NCBI RefSeq assembly: GCF_963678635.1
Contig: NC_087071.1
Span: 37,348,438-37,412,437 of the forward strand
Direction: 5' to 3'
Length of the DNA stretch: 64,000 bases
DNA from: Symsagittifera roscoffensis
Taxonomy: Eukaryota; Xenacoelomorpha; Acoela; Convolutidae
Both the position numbers and the translations under genes were made by a program. Shown piece after piece: positions 32,339 to 42,725 of the stretch. Position 1 is the first letter of the stretch. The number at the start of each line of letters is the position of its first letter. The notes beneath the pieces are model-generated. The model worked only from the letters and a program-made list of their open reading frames with translations. It had not been told where the DNA came from and did no database searches.

Positions 32339-32340
32339 TT

Positions 32341-33649
32341 TCAGACTGTCGAAATGGGAAGGACGTTCCTTGTAACTTTGCGGTCGGAGGTAATAAATAA
32401 ATTGGATGAGCGTATACCCCAAACAAAAACTTCCAGGTTTGCTGTCAAAGCGTTTGAGAATTGAAGATCGAGTGAAACTGAGCAGTTAGTAAGTTCTGGA
32501 TGCAAGAAGCCATGAGCTGCCTGCTGTGTGCTAGTGAGAACGAAACACAAAATAAAGTGCTGTTGGTAGTTATCCAGAGTGATTCCCAGCCCGCAGTGCA
32601 ACAAACCTAGCGCTGATAGTGTGTTGAAGAAGAGTCGTTTATGATCTTGTGTACTAATTGGTGTACTTGCTTTTGGTAAACCGTTCCGTCTCAAGGTAAC
32701 TTGCTCCACTCCAAACATTTGATAGTGAAAAGGATTTGTTCGGTTTGTTCCTAGAAATGCATTATTTGTGTTCAATGCTATTATAATTTGTCTCACCGGT
32801 TCACGAGCAAAAAATATCTTCCTGATGCCAGCTGCGCTGACCAGCTGTTGCAAGAAATGTTTTTGTAATTTCTACTTGATATGGGTAGCTCGCAGGAGTT
32901 TTGAGCAAAGTTTATTCAATGGCAGAGAGCACATGGTCGGTTACAGTATTTTTTCTAACATATAGGTTCGCTTCGAGTATTTGCAGCTTGTAATACCTGG
33001 CAGCATCTTCAGATATCATGAGAAAGCCTCCATGAGAACGTCTGTAGGAAAGTTTGAGGGTAACACCGCTCAACAAATGCTTGTCACATGTTAAACAATT
33101 AACTCCAGCGGGTCCATAGAACCAAATTTTCCTCGATTCACGGACCAGTTCTCGTTGAGATGTGATATCAGCTGCATCTATTGCACCGGGATTGTTTTCA
33201 AAACGATATCCCTGACACTAAAGCCATGAGTCCTTGGCTCCTTTGCTGTTAGAAAATTCTGTTCCAATAAAGCTTTTATGCACAAAATTATTATTGGCAT
33301 TTGAGATTTTGAGTCCATTAGCAGAGAGGGCAAAGTCAGAGAAAAGGGAATACAGAGAATTGTTTAAGAGGAACGGTGAATCAGACATAGTAGGATCAGT
33401 GTTGTCGTATCGCAGATCAGCTCCATTTGTTTGCGTTACTTTGCATCGTATTTCCAAATAAATTTTTTGCAGGTCAACAAAATTTTTACGGTCACCGGTG
33501 ATTTCAAATTCAAGCATTGGTCCATTATGTGAATAGACAGGTCCAATTTTTTGATCGAAAGCGTTTTCAAAAGTAATCAAAAGAGGTTGTTTTTCAATCA
33601 AATCCAGAGCGCTATGGGTAGCTTCATTGGGTAACAAATTAGCGATCAT
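32341..33649 (-). pseudogene. Major capsid protein, double jelly-roll (Polinton 2)
   Basis: The N-terminal frame (33218-33649) begins MIANLLPNEATHSALDL and shows LEFEITGDRKNFVDLQ and YLEIRCKV, hallmarks of the F54H12.2-like Polinton capsid family. The C-terminal frame (32341-32853) shows TNRTNPFHY, LGITLDNYQQHF and FVWGIRSSN. About 435 codons in total match element 3 throughout. Stops near 33218 and 32910 and one further shift break it. Confidence 0.88.
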
Positions 33650-34056
33650 TTTTTATGTTTGAGAAAAAATCTGCTCGACTTCTCACTGGTCTGGTTTTTC
33701 TTCGAATGGTTTTTTTTCTTTTTCGAGCCCCTAGTGACCTTCTTCCTCGTAATCCATTCATTCATGTCTTTCAACGACCTCTACCACCACCGAGTTGTTT
33801 TCTTGCAGTTTTTGTGACAGTGTTTTAATGCTTGTTTAGGAGACTTCTTTTTCATAGCGACATCAATCAGTTCTGGCGCTGCACTCATCAAAAGTTCTCT
33901 GCCCAGTTTTTTCGCAGCCGGTAGAATAACCCGTCGTGCAAAGGCTATAGCAACACGACCAATACCAGCAGCCAAAGCGCCAAATCTACTGCCGCGTTGT
34001 CGGTAGTGTCCAGAGAAAGGAGTAAGTGAAGCTTGCTTTGCATAAAATTGTTCCAT
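33650..34056 (-). pseudogene. pX/pVI-like basic core or membrane protein (Polinton 2)
   Basis: ATG at 34054-34056. The frame is open for 91 codons (33781-34056), with a glycine-alanine hydrophobic segment (FGALAAGIGRVAIAFARRV) and basic residues, then shifts. The intact 139-aa counterpart is at 57804-58223. The pattern of glycine-rich amphipathic helix plus basic tail resembles adenovirus pX/pVI-type proteins. Confidence 0.65.
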
Positions 34057-34062
34057 TGGTTT

Positions 34063-34940
34063 TCAATCAAAGCGCTTGAATTTTAGAGTCAACACAACTT
34101 TACCAGTTCCTGCAAAGGGCACCAGTCTTCCAGTTTCTGTGCGCAACTGTACCAATTTTGATTGTACAGATGAAGTGAATAATTTTCTAAGATGAAGTAA
34201 AAGAGTGAAATTTTTTCGATGATTACGTTCAATGCTGCAGGCACTACCGTTTTTGATGCGTCTATTTGAATCAATGACGCTTAACAATGGGGCGTATGCA
34301 TCACCAACAATTTGGTATTAAATAAGGTCAAAATAAACAAAAATAGGACTTGTCCCACTTGATAAGTCATATGGGAAATGAGATTCGAACTGTTCGTTTC
34401 CCTCATAAGATGCATCGAAGGAGGGTATCATTTTGTAACCAATGTGATGTTCACCGTTCTCATCAGGCTTTGCATTGTAGCCTAACACACCGGGTATTTG
34501 GAGACTTGGGAATGAGATTCCTTTATTTGCGTTCATCCAAATGCTCATGCTAATCGTGATTTCTTGAGGACTCGTATCGAAATGAAATTTGTTTTTGAGT
34601 TTTGTTTTTATCTCATTAATCAATTTTTTTTTATAAAAGTGTACTCTCCTGGTTTGATAAAAACTTTTTTGCCATAGTAAGGTCTGGAAATTGTATTCCG
34701 ATTGCCAGCGTTGGATTTACTTGCTACTACTTCGGATGCTCCGAAGTACGTAAATTCCTCATCAGTAAAATTGTTTAATTTTACTGGGGAAATTTATTTC
34801 TGAGAGAGCAACTCTCCAATCTCCCTTCTAAAGCTATTTATTCATTACAAAAATATTTATAAACTGGCCAAAGTGTTGTCTGGGAAATAATCCATTGATG
34901 CTGTTGAAATCAAATGTACAGTAAACTCATCACTGCCCAT
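34063..34940 (-). pseudogene. Minor capsid (penton-like) protein (Polinton 2)
   Basis: ATG at 34938-34940 gives DEFTVHLIST and FPDNTLA, as in penton-like single jelly-roll proteins. Later frames show NRNTISRPYYG, GYKMIPSFDASYEG (34318-34623) and LVPFAGTGKVVLTLKFKRFD to the stop at 34063. Stops near 34820 and 34625 and a shift near 34315 break it. Full length would be about 290 aa. Confidence 0.82.
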
Positions 34941-36050
34941 TTTCGTTATAATCAGCTTTGTTTCCAATTAAACTAAGCTCTGTTTCAGAAACTTTTCAGC
35001 TGTTTTCTTCTTTTTCCGCATCAATGAGACTGTATGTTGGAGGGTTTACTTTATGAATGGCAACTATTTCAAAAACTTTGTCTGTGAAAATCTGCTTGTA
35101 ACCTTTTCTAAAAGGCAATTCAGTTTTCGCTATTCGCACATAGTCACCAACATAAAATTTTGGTTTCTGTACCAACTTCAATGAATTGTTTGCAATTAAT
35201 GAAACTAAAGCAGGTACATGTCTTCTTGTGACCTTGTTTGGAGCCAATTTTGTTAACGCTTGAGTTAATCAATTGAACACAAAACTTTGTAATTTTTCTA
35301 TATAACTGTAAATCCATTCAAACTCCAAGTACTTGTAGATAAAATTTTTCAGCAATCAAATGTTTCTTTCGCCAAACGCTGATTTTTTTTCACTGTTATT
35401 ATTGTGTTTGATGATTTTTCGTTTAGTACTTAACTTTTCGAACTCTCCTTTAAACTCGGTGCCTTTGTCAACCCAAACTTTTTTTGGTTGTTTTGTTTTC
35501 ATCATTTTTTTGAAAGCTTCAGTTGTTTCTTTAACATATTTGGTCTTCAGGGGGCTCCACTCGTAAGTATCGAGAGAGACAATCGACAGCAACTAACAAA
35601 AATTGTACCCCTCGGTTTTATTTATCAAATTTATCAACATAAGCCAAGTCAAGAGACCAAATTTTGTTGATATCGTTTACAATCACTTTTAGCCGAGGAT
35701 ATGTTTCACGAAACAATCCATTCTTTGTACATGATGATTGAAATCTGAGAAAATTTTTAACTTTTTTCAGTGAGAGTTGACTAGCATTTGTTAAATTTTT
35801 AACGCTACAAAAAGCAGCTTGACCTTTCGGGCAGAGTGTTTTGAGTTTCTTTTATTCACTGATAGTAAGATTTCCATTCTTTTGTTGACGTCGTCGCGAA
35901 CGATTCTTTACTGCTTTAATAGTTTTTATCATCGTCGTCATCGTCGTCGTTGGTGGGGAAAAAATTTTTTTTCTGGGTTTTTCTTTTGTCGGATTGCTTG
36001 GTTTTGGGTTTGAGAGTTGTCGATCGAGTCTCCGAAGAGGAGGGTTTTGA
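34930..36050 (-). pseudogene. INT: Retroviral-type integrase (Polinton 2)
   Basis: A basic, low-complexity N-terminus (35852-36050) is followed by a helix-turn-helix-like segment (CPKGQAAFCSVKNLTNAS), DLAYVDKFDK (first Asp), KVWVDKGTEFKGEF (second Asp), the ERNIRSLK-type Glu segment near 35365 and a C-terminal module with YVRIAKTELPFRKGYK (34996-35247). Three or more shifts or stops break it. In element 3 the integrase stop overlaps the penton start; here the original overlap is still visible at 34930-34940. Confidence 0.85.
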
Positions 36051-36790
36051 TCACTTCGAGTCCTCAGTTGTCGGGTTGTCGGAGACGAAGGAGGAAGAAC
36101 TTGAGGGCTTACCTGCTTCGCTCTTAAGCGATCGGAGAATCTGTTTGGCATAAGTGTTGGACACTAAACTAGGATCAAGATTCAGTTCTTTCAAAATTTG
36201 TGGATAAAAAACACCCTTAAGTTTTTTGTGCTTTGCTGTGTATCGCACAAAAAGGATTCAATTTTAACGAGTGTTGGTTTTCCTTGAATTATAACATATC
36301 CGTCAACGTCTAAAGCCAAGGATTCATTTTTGAACAACTGCTTTAGCATTATGCTTGCCCTTTCCAATTTATTAGCTTCCAATAGCTCTTGAATGGATTC
36401 CATAACCTTTCGAAACACTTCAGCGGTTTTTCCATTAATTTTTTCATCGTTTTTTTTCTAATCTCTTTGAACTTGTCTGCTGCTGAGAATTGTATGAGTC
36501 AACATTTTTTTCTGCTTCATCATCACCATCACCACTGAAATTAGTAAGTGCAGATAAATTTCTTTTTCGAAGATTTGGTACTACAATACTAGGGGTTAAA
36601 GGAATAGGAGATGTTGGGTTTAATGGTGGTGGATAGTCACGGCTGATATTTCGTTCTCGAAAGCGGTGTATGTAATTGAGTTGAGATGAATAAATAATGG
36701 TTTATGAAGGATTTGAGATTGTGGTGCAGTTTTCTTTCATCTGGAACGTGTGTTTTTCGGGGAATGAGGATGAATTCTTCAGCATACATG
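36051..36790 (-). pseudogene. Unassigned Polinton ORF with EEFILIPRK N-terminus
   Basis: Frames at 36191-36418 and 36051-36248, plus open stretches up to about 36790, form one gene. It has EEFILIPRKTH near the start, a Pro-rich segment (YPPPLNPTSP), an acidic linker, and a C-terminal domain with VDGYVIIQGKPT and SLVSNTYAKQILR. The element 3 copy (59746-60300) shares all but the C-terminus. It always lies between integrase and the small basic ORF. No named family. Confidence 0.55.
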
Positions 36791-36839
36791 CCTAAGGTTC
36801 TAGTTTTTCAGGTAAATGTAACACGATTCTCCGATTGAT

Positions 36840-37097
36840 TTAACCAGTGAAATATTGTTTGCCAAAACTTTTCGTTTTTCTTAGGATACTAAACTTAGGG
36901 TAAACAGTTTTCCCAAATGGTACTTTCTTACTCTCGATGAAACTTTTGTTAGCTGGAACATGTCCCAGAAAAACCTTTACAAAACAATCGCAAAGAAATC
37001 TAATAAAATTTGAATCAGCTCCTGTCAAAATTGATCTACAATGGTGACTATTGAGCAATTGCTTCAATATACATAATTCTTTCTCTTTAATTTTCAA
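36840..37097 (-). CDS. Small Polinton protein, element 2 copy
   Basis: A frame of 85 codons overlapping the end of the ATPase gene (37087-37097). It shares the FIRFLCDCFVKVFLG pattern (FI-FL-C-G) with the element 1 protein at 18921-19223. The basic tail is weaker. The ATG-first reading starts KIKEKELCILKQ. Role unknown; position suggests a virion or packaging factor. Confidence 0.5.
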   Translation of the reverse strand: MKIKEKELCILKQLLNSHHCRSILTGADSNFIRFLCDCFVKVFLGHVPANKSFIESKKVPFGKTVYPKFSILRKTKSFGKQYFTG

Positions 37098-37690
37098 GAG
37101 ATGTGATAACTGCTTTTGAGGATGGTAAATAGAAAATGGTTGGCGATGGTGGTACTATAATTGACGAATAACGAAGACATTCTGAAGTTTTAGGATCCAA
37201 GTCTATCAACAGATGACCGAAATCTTCTTTCGTTACGAATTGATACGCAAGACGAAGGAATTTTCCATTTTTCAACTGTCTGCCTAAATAATCAAATTGT
37301 TGAATGTTTCGAGGTGATTTGAACAAAATTAAGTGAGTTGTATTCAAGTCTATTGTACGTGATTGCTTACTTTGCTGAAATAAATTGTGCTTGACATAAA
37401 TAACATGAACATTTTCATGTCGGCTTGCTGTAGCTAATTTAACAAAATCTTTTTCATTAAAAATTTCTTCACAGGTATCGTCAAAGACAATCACACAATC
37501 CCGTAAGTTATTAAGAATTTCAAAGCTGGACAATTTTATAAATTCAATATCAAATTTGTTGTGAGAAACAAAGGAACGGTATTTGGGTTGATCGTGAAGA
37601 TAAAAATAAACTAACCTGTTATATGATGGATAGAATGTACCTTTGAGAAGCATTTGGAAAATTAAATCAGTTTTCCCAGATCTTATTCTT
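37087..37690 (-). pseudogene. ATP: Packaging ATPase (Polinton 2, copy a), P-loop deleted
   Basis: The frame 37087-37653 (188 aa) has YFYLHDQPKY, the Walker B-like CVIVFDDTCEE, FVKLATASRHENV, YVKHNLFQQSK, SPRNIQQ and FGHLLIDLDPKT. Compared with element 3, about 50 bp that would encode the GPSGSGKT P-loop are missing at 37680, so nucleotide binding is lost. The same deletion is in copy b, so it predates the tandem duplication. Confidence 0.88.
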
Positions 37691-37739
37691 TATTATAACT
37701 TGGGATTGGGTAACATGTAACCAACTGTGCTGGATAGTA

Positions 37740-37990
37740 TTAAAAGCCAAATGGCAGTCTCGCCACAACTAAGGTTGTAAAAAGAAAATTTTGAAATAGA
37801 TAAGGAAAGAAAAATGAAAATGAAACAGACTTATGTGAAAAAAAAACAACTTCTGCAGACGGAAGAGAAACATAATTAAAAAAATTCCATGATCTGTTTT
37901 CGTGAGATAAAGACTGTTCGGCACCACCAATGTCTTCAAAGTCGCAATCATTGTTCTCGACAGTGGTGGTTTCTTCAATTACCATGTTTA
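37740..37990 (-). pseudogene. Acidic ORF, possible first exon of the ATPase (copy a)
   Basis: Starting MVIEETTTVENNDCDFEDI, it overlaps the stop of the 85-aa ORF. After about 45 residues the frame runs into hydrophobic low-complexity sequence that looks intronic, ending in a TTTCCAG-type acceptor in element 3 (near 61250). I suspect the acidic part is exon 1 of the ATPase. That is inference, supported by the lack of an ATG for the P-loop frame. Confidence 0.4.
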
Positions 37991-38232
37991 CTGGAAGACT
38001 TTTTTTGCTTATTTGTATCAAGGTTGATAGTTACAACTGCATACCAGTCGCCTTTTTTTCTTTCTGATCTATTGCCGTTTGGTTTGTATTTTATTATATA
38101 TCTTGCTATGTTTTTGTCTGCCAGATATATCCAAACAATTTTTTCTACGTTTCCAGTACTGAGTTTGTCTAAAAGCTCTTTTGGTAAATTCTCACCTGTT
38201 AAACTCACATTTTGTGTGTTTTCTTTTGGCAA
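37975..38232 (-). CDS. 85-aa Polinton protein of unknown function (copy a)
   Basis: Intact frame with LPKELLDKLSTGNVEKIVWI and IIKYKPNGNRSERKK and a lysine-rich C-terminus. Its counterparts at 42097-42327 and 61525-61773 retain the core but are frameshifted near the ERKK segment. The stop overlaps the start of the next minus-strand ORF by about 10 bp. Its listed first residue may not be ATG. Unknown role. Confidence 0.55.
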   Translation of the reverse strand: MPKENTQNVSLTGENLPKELLDKLSTGNVEKIVWIYLADKNIARYIIKYKPNGNRSERKKGDWYAVVTINLDTNKQKKSSSKHGN

Positions 38233-38461
38233 AAATGTTTTTTTTGAAATTTTGAATTTTCAATCACGACATGTTAGCAACTAGTAATCACCAAAAATAT
38301 GAAGAAAATGAAAACATTCAATAAATATATTTGTTTTTATTCACAAAACCTGGCATATATATTTGATTATTCATTTCGGTTCAACAGGCAAATCAACTCC
38401 TCGTTCAATAAAGAAAAACTAATATTGTGTGAATTTGTCATGGTTACAATTAGGTTTGAAC

Positions 38462-38662
38462 TTAATGAGCAGCAACTCTGATAGTGGCTTGAACTAAATG
38501 TATTTCCTCAATATTATCAGTTTTGACTAATTCTTTAAGTTCAGCTGGAAGCTGAGGGTCATGCAAATGGAATTGTCTTCTCCCTCCCAGCTGAGGTTGC
38601 AGCCCTTCCAGGTTGAGATTGAACAACGGAATTGACTGGTAAAATTCCTGGAGTCTGGACAT
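38462..38662 (-). CDS. 66-aa Polinton protein (copy a)
   Basis: ATG at 38660-38662 gives an intact small protein with LFNLNLEGLQPQLGG and LPAELKELVKTDNIEEIH. It overlaps the 3' part of the exonuclease-like gene in another frame. Copy b is intact and the element 3 copy (62004-62171) is shortened by an early stop. Conservation over three copies supports coding. No family recognised. Confidence 0.55.
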   Translation of the reverse strand: MSRLQEFYQSIPLFNLNLEGLQPQLGGRRQFHLHDPQLPAELKELVKTDNIEEIHLVQATIRVAAH

Positions 38663-39423
38663 TGTAAAGGTGAAAGTAACCAAGAACTGTAAAGAATTTC
38701 AGTAAATTATCGATGTCGATATCGTTCAGTATAATTTGTTCGAGTTTTTGCAGGAGAGGTTTTCCTCGACAATCTAATATGCCTGTCCACGTAAGAGTAA
38801 CTTTAATTCTTGGTGTTAAATTGTTTTCGGGACTCTGATTAGTCAGGCTGATAAGTTTGGTGATAAGGTTGTTTGCATCAATGGACAGTTCATTTTGTAA
38901 CCAATCGAAAAAAACTTTTCTACGGGTACAATGCTTTAATAATTGATGCGAGGGAGGTAAAAGAGAATGTCGTTTACAAATATGCTTTTCTCGACCCAAT
39001 AACTGTTCAATCTTTGGGCAGCCAATAGCTTCCATATTTGTCACGGGTAATTTCAAGTATTCAGCTAATGAAACAGATATTTGTGTACCTTTTGCAAAAA
39101 AATGGGAGTTTGGGTTCCTCAAACGAATGCTGTCAAAAATTTGATCCAAGTATGAGTAAGGGTATTCACCTTCGTCCCAACGGAGCCCGTGTAGAAATTT
39201 AGATACCCAATTGAAGTTTTTTCTCTTCTTTTGATAAATTGTTGAATTGAACTGGTGGCAGAAAATGAATTGTATCAATTGTATTAGCAGAGCAAACAGA
39301 AAGTTCCTTTATAATCAAAGGTTTCTTGCCACATTCAAATCCTTCAATATCTAAAATAATGAGATGGTTGAAAAACAAATTTTTAGTTTTCTTTCTTTGG
39401 GTTATATGACTTTCACTCAACAT
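38559..39423 (-). pseudogene. Exonuclease-like Polinton protein (element 2, copy a)
   Basis: The N-terminal frame (39199-39423) has HLIILDIEGFECGKKPLIIKE. The main frame (38559-39278, 239 aa) continues with WVSKFLHGLRWDEGEYPYS, FFAKGTQISVSLAEYL, GCPKIEQLLG and a Cys/His cluster, then a C-terminal domain. D-x-E in LDIEGF matches exonuclease motif I of DnaQ-like enzymes, so a nuclease role is plausible but unproven. One frameshift near 39240 separates the parts. Element 1 has the homologue at 20188. Confidence 0.6.
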
Positions 39424-39508
39424 TCCAACAAACGAAATAACTTTGGTTTGAATGTTTTAAGAAATAAGCAAAACGCAATACTTGTCACGTGAACCAGGTA
39501 ACAGTTTT

Positions 39509-40124
39509 TTATTGGACAAGGCAAATCATATGTGAACCCAGGACCGGTATGATTTTTTTTCTTGCAAAAGTTTTCCACATCAAGTTTTCTACATCAAGTT
39601 TTCCGTATTCACTTGTCAAAATATCCATTATTTTACAAAAACCGGCAGAATGGGGTCCATTAATTAAACTATCAAATCTTTTCAAAGTTTCTGTTTTCAT
39701 CTCATGTGTTTGAACATGTCTCTTTTCTGTGTGTTTCTTTGAAACTGAAGTCGAAATTCTTGCGGATTTGTTTGACATCGACGATGCAGCAGGCGTAACT
39801 GTATTATCAATTCGTTTCTGTCCCCCAACGGCGGGAGATTTCTTGCAAACGTTTTGATTTGGTGAGTTTTGTTTGTTAGATGATGTTGCCGAAAGCAAAA
39901 AAATTGGGTAAACTTTTTTTGATTGCAGTGAAATCTAACAAATCGAGATTGGCTGCAACAGGTTGTGCTGAGTATGTGAGAGCTAGTTTAAGCTTGTCAA
40001 ACAACTCACCGTTTCCTTTGACATCTTTAGCAGGAGAAACTAAGTTTTTGAAGCAAGTGAAAATACAAGGAACACTGAAACATTTTTGGGAAGGAAAAAA
40101 TTGGTCTGAATCTACCTGAATCAA
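39509..40124 (-). pseudogene. Unassigned Polinton ORF, Cys then Ser/Thr/Lys-rich (copy a)
   Basis: Upstream frame 39876-40124 (CFSVPCIFTCFKNLVSPAKD, GELFDKLKLALTYS) shifts into 39509-39898 (SPAVGGQKR, a Ser-rich linker, then NGPHSAGFCKIMDILTSEYG). Neither frame begins with ATG; both listed starts are TTG. Copy b and element 3 (63450-63999) are homologous. Original length about 200 aa. Function unknown. Confidence 0.5.
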
Positions 40125-40279
40125 TATATGGTAATGAGTTTTTTTTTCTTTCTGGACTAAAAAAGGGCAATATTCAGATTTTAAGTGGCTTCCAGAAGCA
40201 TAATTTTTAAAATTAGATAAATTAGGAATTTTTTCAGTAATAACAAATTTGATTTTTGGTTGAAATTTTTTTGAAATAA
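40125..40279. other. Short spacer
   Basis: AT-rich DNA between two minus-strand ORFs. A TTGATTCAG acceptor-like site at its left edge (minus strand, about 40115-40125) may start an exon of the ORF at 39509-40124. Confidence 0.35.
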
Positions 40280-40682
40280 TCAGGTAACATAGCTTCTGCC
40301 ATTTTGTAAAGGAAAACTATTTCGAGTCGTGCTTGAAATCGTTCGTGTTTGAGGAAAGCTGAGATTTCCTGGCTCGTTTACAGTCAGACTGTGGTTTGTC
40401 TTTGTTTTCAACAGTATCAGAAATTTGTTTGCGCTCGGATTGACTTTCCCGATTTTCGAGATTTTGAAATTTCTTCGCTGCTTAAGGAAAGTCTTTGTAC
40501 ACATTTAAATTCAGCGCCTTCAGTTGCCTTTATGAAAACATTGAGAAATACATAAGTTCCTTTTGGTCATATGTTTTCAATGTAGCACGCACTAATCTTT
40601 TACTGTTTTCCAAAATATCGAAATAGCAATCGCCAAAATCTTTATCTGCATTTGCTGTGGTGCTTGTTTTGGTTTTATTCAT
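40280..40682 (-). pseudogene. Small ORF with a PC4-like pattern (copy a), frameshifted
   Basis: ATG at 40680-40682 opens a frame with GDCYFDILENSKRLVRATLK. After a shift near 40565 the sequence continues with TYVFLNVFIKATEG and LSLSSEEI, then a basic tail. Alternating strands ending in an L-x-x-E-E helix resemble the PC4 single-strand DNA-binding fold. That is a weak, pattern-only suggestion. It is the first minus-strand gene right of the divergent promoter. Both tandem copies carry the same shift. Confidence 0.35.
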
Positions 40683-41154
40683 TGTAACGAAAAACTTTTC
40701 AAAGTAACTTGATTCAAAACTGAATAGAAAGAAATGGTTCCGTTTGATTGTATATGTCTGCAAAAGAAAGAGTTGTATCTATTTTAATTTATATACACAT
40801 GTACTTTATACCGCAGAGATATTGGATTGCAATTTGGTTCAAATGGATAAGTATTTTGTGCATGTACAACTGATAAGAATTTTAATGGGTGTTAAAGTCA
40901 CAATGTTTAAGCGTTATTTTTGATATAAGCTATTTGTTTGAATGCAATTTAGATAAACATAGAATACCACGCAAGGTAACATAAATATTTTACACGCCCT
41001 CCCTCATTAAATTGATCAACATAGGATGTCTTGAAATTTCTAATTTTAGAAGAACCAATCCCTATTTTATTCTCTGGAGGCGTTTTCACAATTTATTTCA
41101 GTTTCATTTCTTTCCGCGTTACGTTTGCCCTTTTCTTCCAACTTTTCTTCAAAA
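40683..41154. promoter_or_regulatory. Divergent intergenic region (copy a)
   Basis: About 470 bp separates the start of the minus-strand block (40682) from a plus-strand ATG (41155). It contains TTTATATACAC (about 40790) and a C/T-rich TACACGCCCTCCCTC stretch (about 40992). Divergent arrangement suggests a shared promoter region. No sharper site is claimed. Confidence 0.45.
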
Positions 41155-41252
41155 ATGCCTTGGTATATTATTGCCGGATATTCCAATCACAAAAGAACCT
41201 TTTTTTACGAAACCGTTCACGATAATTTTGTAGCACTAATTAACGAAGAAAA
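41155..41252 (+). pseudogene. 5' fragment of an unnamed plus-strand Polinton gene (copy a)
   Basis: ATG at 41155 begins MPWYIIAGYSNHKRTFFYE, and the frame is cut after about 33 codons by the duplication junction at 41253, running into ATPase DNA. The copy at 45218 starts the same way. The rest of the gene is absent from the window's element 2. Confidence 0.6.
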
Positions 41253-41750
41253 AAGTTTTAGGATCCAAGTCTATCAACAGATGACCGAAATCTTCTTTCG
41301 TTACAAATTGATACGCAAGACGAAGGAATTTTCCATTTTTCAACTGTCTGCCTAAATAATCAAATTGTTGAATGTTTCGAGGTGATTTGAACAAAATTAA
41401 GTGAGTTGTATTCAAATCTATTGTACGTGATTGCTTACTTTGCTGAAATAAATTGTGCTTGACATAAATAACATGAACATTTTCATGTCGGCTTGCTGTA
41501 GCTAATTTAACAAAATCTTTTTCCATAAAAATTTCTTCACAGGTATCGTCAAAGACAATCACACAATCCCGTAAGATATTAAGAATTTCAAAGCTGGACA
41601 ATTTTATAAATTCAATATCAAATTTGTTGTGAGAAACAAAGGAACGGTATTTGGGTTGATCGTGAAGATAAAAATAAACTAACTTGTTATATGATGGATA
41701 GAATGTACCTTTGAGAAACATTTGGAAAATTAAATCAGTTTTGCCAGATC
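41253..41750 (-). pseudogene. ATP: Packaging ATPase (copy b), both ends lost
   Basis: Near-identical to copy a but cut at the duplication junction after LLIDLDPKT, so the C-terminus is missing. It shares the P-loop deletion (near 41748). Walker B-like CVIVFDD is retained. Confidence 0.88.
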
Positions 41751-41807
41751 TTATTCTTTATTATAACTTGGGATTGGGTAACATGTAACCAACTGTGCTG
41801 GATAGTA

Positions 41808-42055
41808 TTAAAAGCCAAATGGCAGTCTCGCCACAACTAAGGTTGTAAAAAGAAAATTTTGAAATAGATAAGGAGAGCAAAATGAAAATGAAACAGACTT
41901 ATGTGAAAAAAACAACTTCTGCAGACGGAAGAGAAACATAATTACAAAATTTCCATGATCTGTTTTCGTGAGATAAAGACTGTTCGGCACCACCAATGTC
42001 TTCAAAGTCGCAATCATTGTTCTCGACAGTGGTGGTTTCTTCAATTACCATGTTT
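41808..42055 (-). pseudogene. Acidic ORF, possible ATPase first exon (copy b)
   Basis: Same as 37740-37990, with ETTTVENNDCDFEDIGG retained and few differences. Confidence 0.4.
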
Positions 42056-42096
42056 ACTGGAAGACTTTTTTTGCTTATTTGTATCAAGGTTGATAG

Positions 42097-42327
42097 TTAC
42101 AACAGCATACCAGTCGCCTTTTTTCTTTCTGATCTATTGCCGTTTGGTTTGTATTTTATTATATAAATTGCTATGTTTTTGTCTGCCAGATATATCCAAA
42201 CAATTTTTTCTACGTTTCCAGTACTGATTTTGTCTAAAAACTCTTTTGGTAAATTCTCACCTGTTAAACTCACATTTTGTGTGTATTCTTTTGGCAAAAA
42301 TATTTTTTTGAAATTTTGAATTTTCAA
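42097..42327 (-). pseudogene. 85-aa Polinton protein (copy b)
   Basis: Copy of 37975-38232. The core LPKEFLDKISTGNVEKIVWI is present, but a 1-bp loss after the ERKK segment changes the C-terminus. Confidence 0.5.
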
Positions 42328-42524
42328 TCACGACATGTTAGCAACTAGTAATCACCAAAATTAGAAGAAAATGAAAACATTCAATGAATATATTTGTTTT
42401 TATTCACAAAACCTGGCATATATATTTGATTATTAATTTCGGTTCAACAGGCAAATCAACTCCTCGTTCAATAAAGAAAAACTCATATTGTGTGAATTTG
42501 TCATGGTTACAATTAGGTTTGAAC

Positions 42525-42725
42525 TTAATGAGCAGCAACTCTGATAGTGGCTTGAACTAAATGTATTTCCTCAATATTATCAGTTTTGACTAAATCTTTA
42601 AGTTCAGCTGGAAGCTGAGGGTCATGCAAATGGAATTGTCTTCTCTCTCCCAGCTGAGGTTGCAGCCCTTCCAGCTTGAGATTGAACAACGGAATTGACT
42701 GGCAAAATTCCTGGAGTCTGGACAT
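42525..42725 (-). CDS. 66-aa Polinton protein (copy b)
   Basis: Intact copy of 38462-38662 with a few substitutions (for example LGERRQ for LGGRRQ). Confidence 0.5.
   Translation of the reverse strand: MSRLQEFCQSIPLFNLKLEGLQPQLGERRQFHLHDPQLPAELKDLVKTDNIEEIHLVQATIRVAAH

Larger units (their letters stand above)
37185..41252. repeat. Tandem duplication, unit 1
   Basis: 4068 bp that recurs at 41253-45321 with offsets of 4068 bp at the left and 4063 bp at the right. By eye the two differ only by scattered substitutions and a few 1-6-bp indels. It starts inside the ATPase C-terminus and ends inside a plus-strand gene. AAGTTT is present at the outer left edge (37185-37190), at the junction (41253-41258) and at the outer right edge (45316-45321). 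Confidence 0.95.

Noticed and set aside
33234-33461. Plus-strand frames opposite the capsid genes (also 57360-57629, 57871-58188)
   Set aside because: They are antisense shadows of strongly supported capsid and pX-like coding sequence.
39880-40119. 79-codon plus-strand frame conserved in both tandem units
   Set aside because: It is the antisense of the Cys-rich minus-strand ORF; identity between units only reflects the recent duplication.
41012-41355. Several overlapping plus-strand frames at the duplication junction
   Set aside because: Only the frame from ATG 41155 is shared in meaning between copies; the longer ones simply read through the junction into antisense ATPase DNA.
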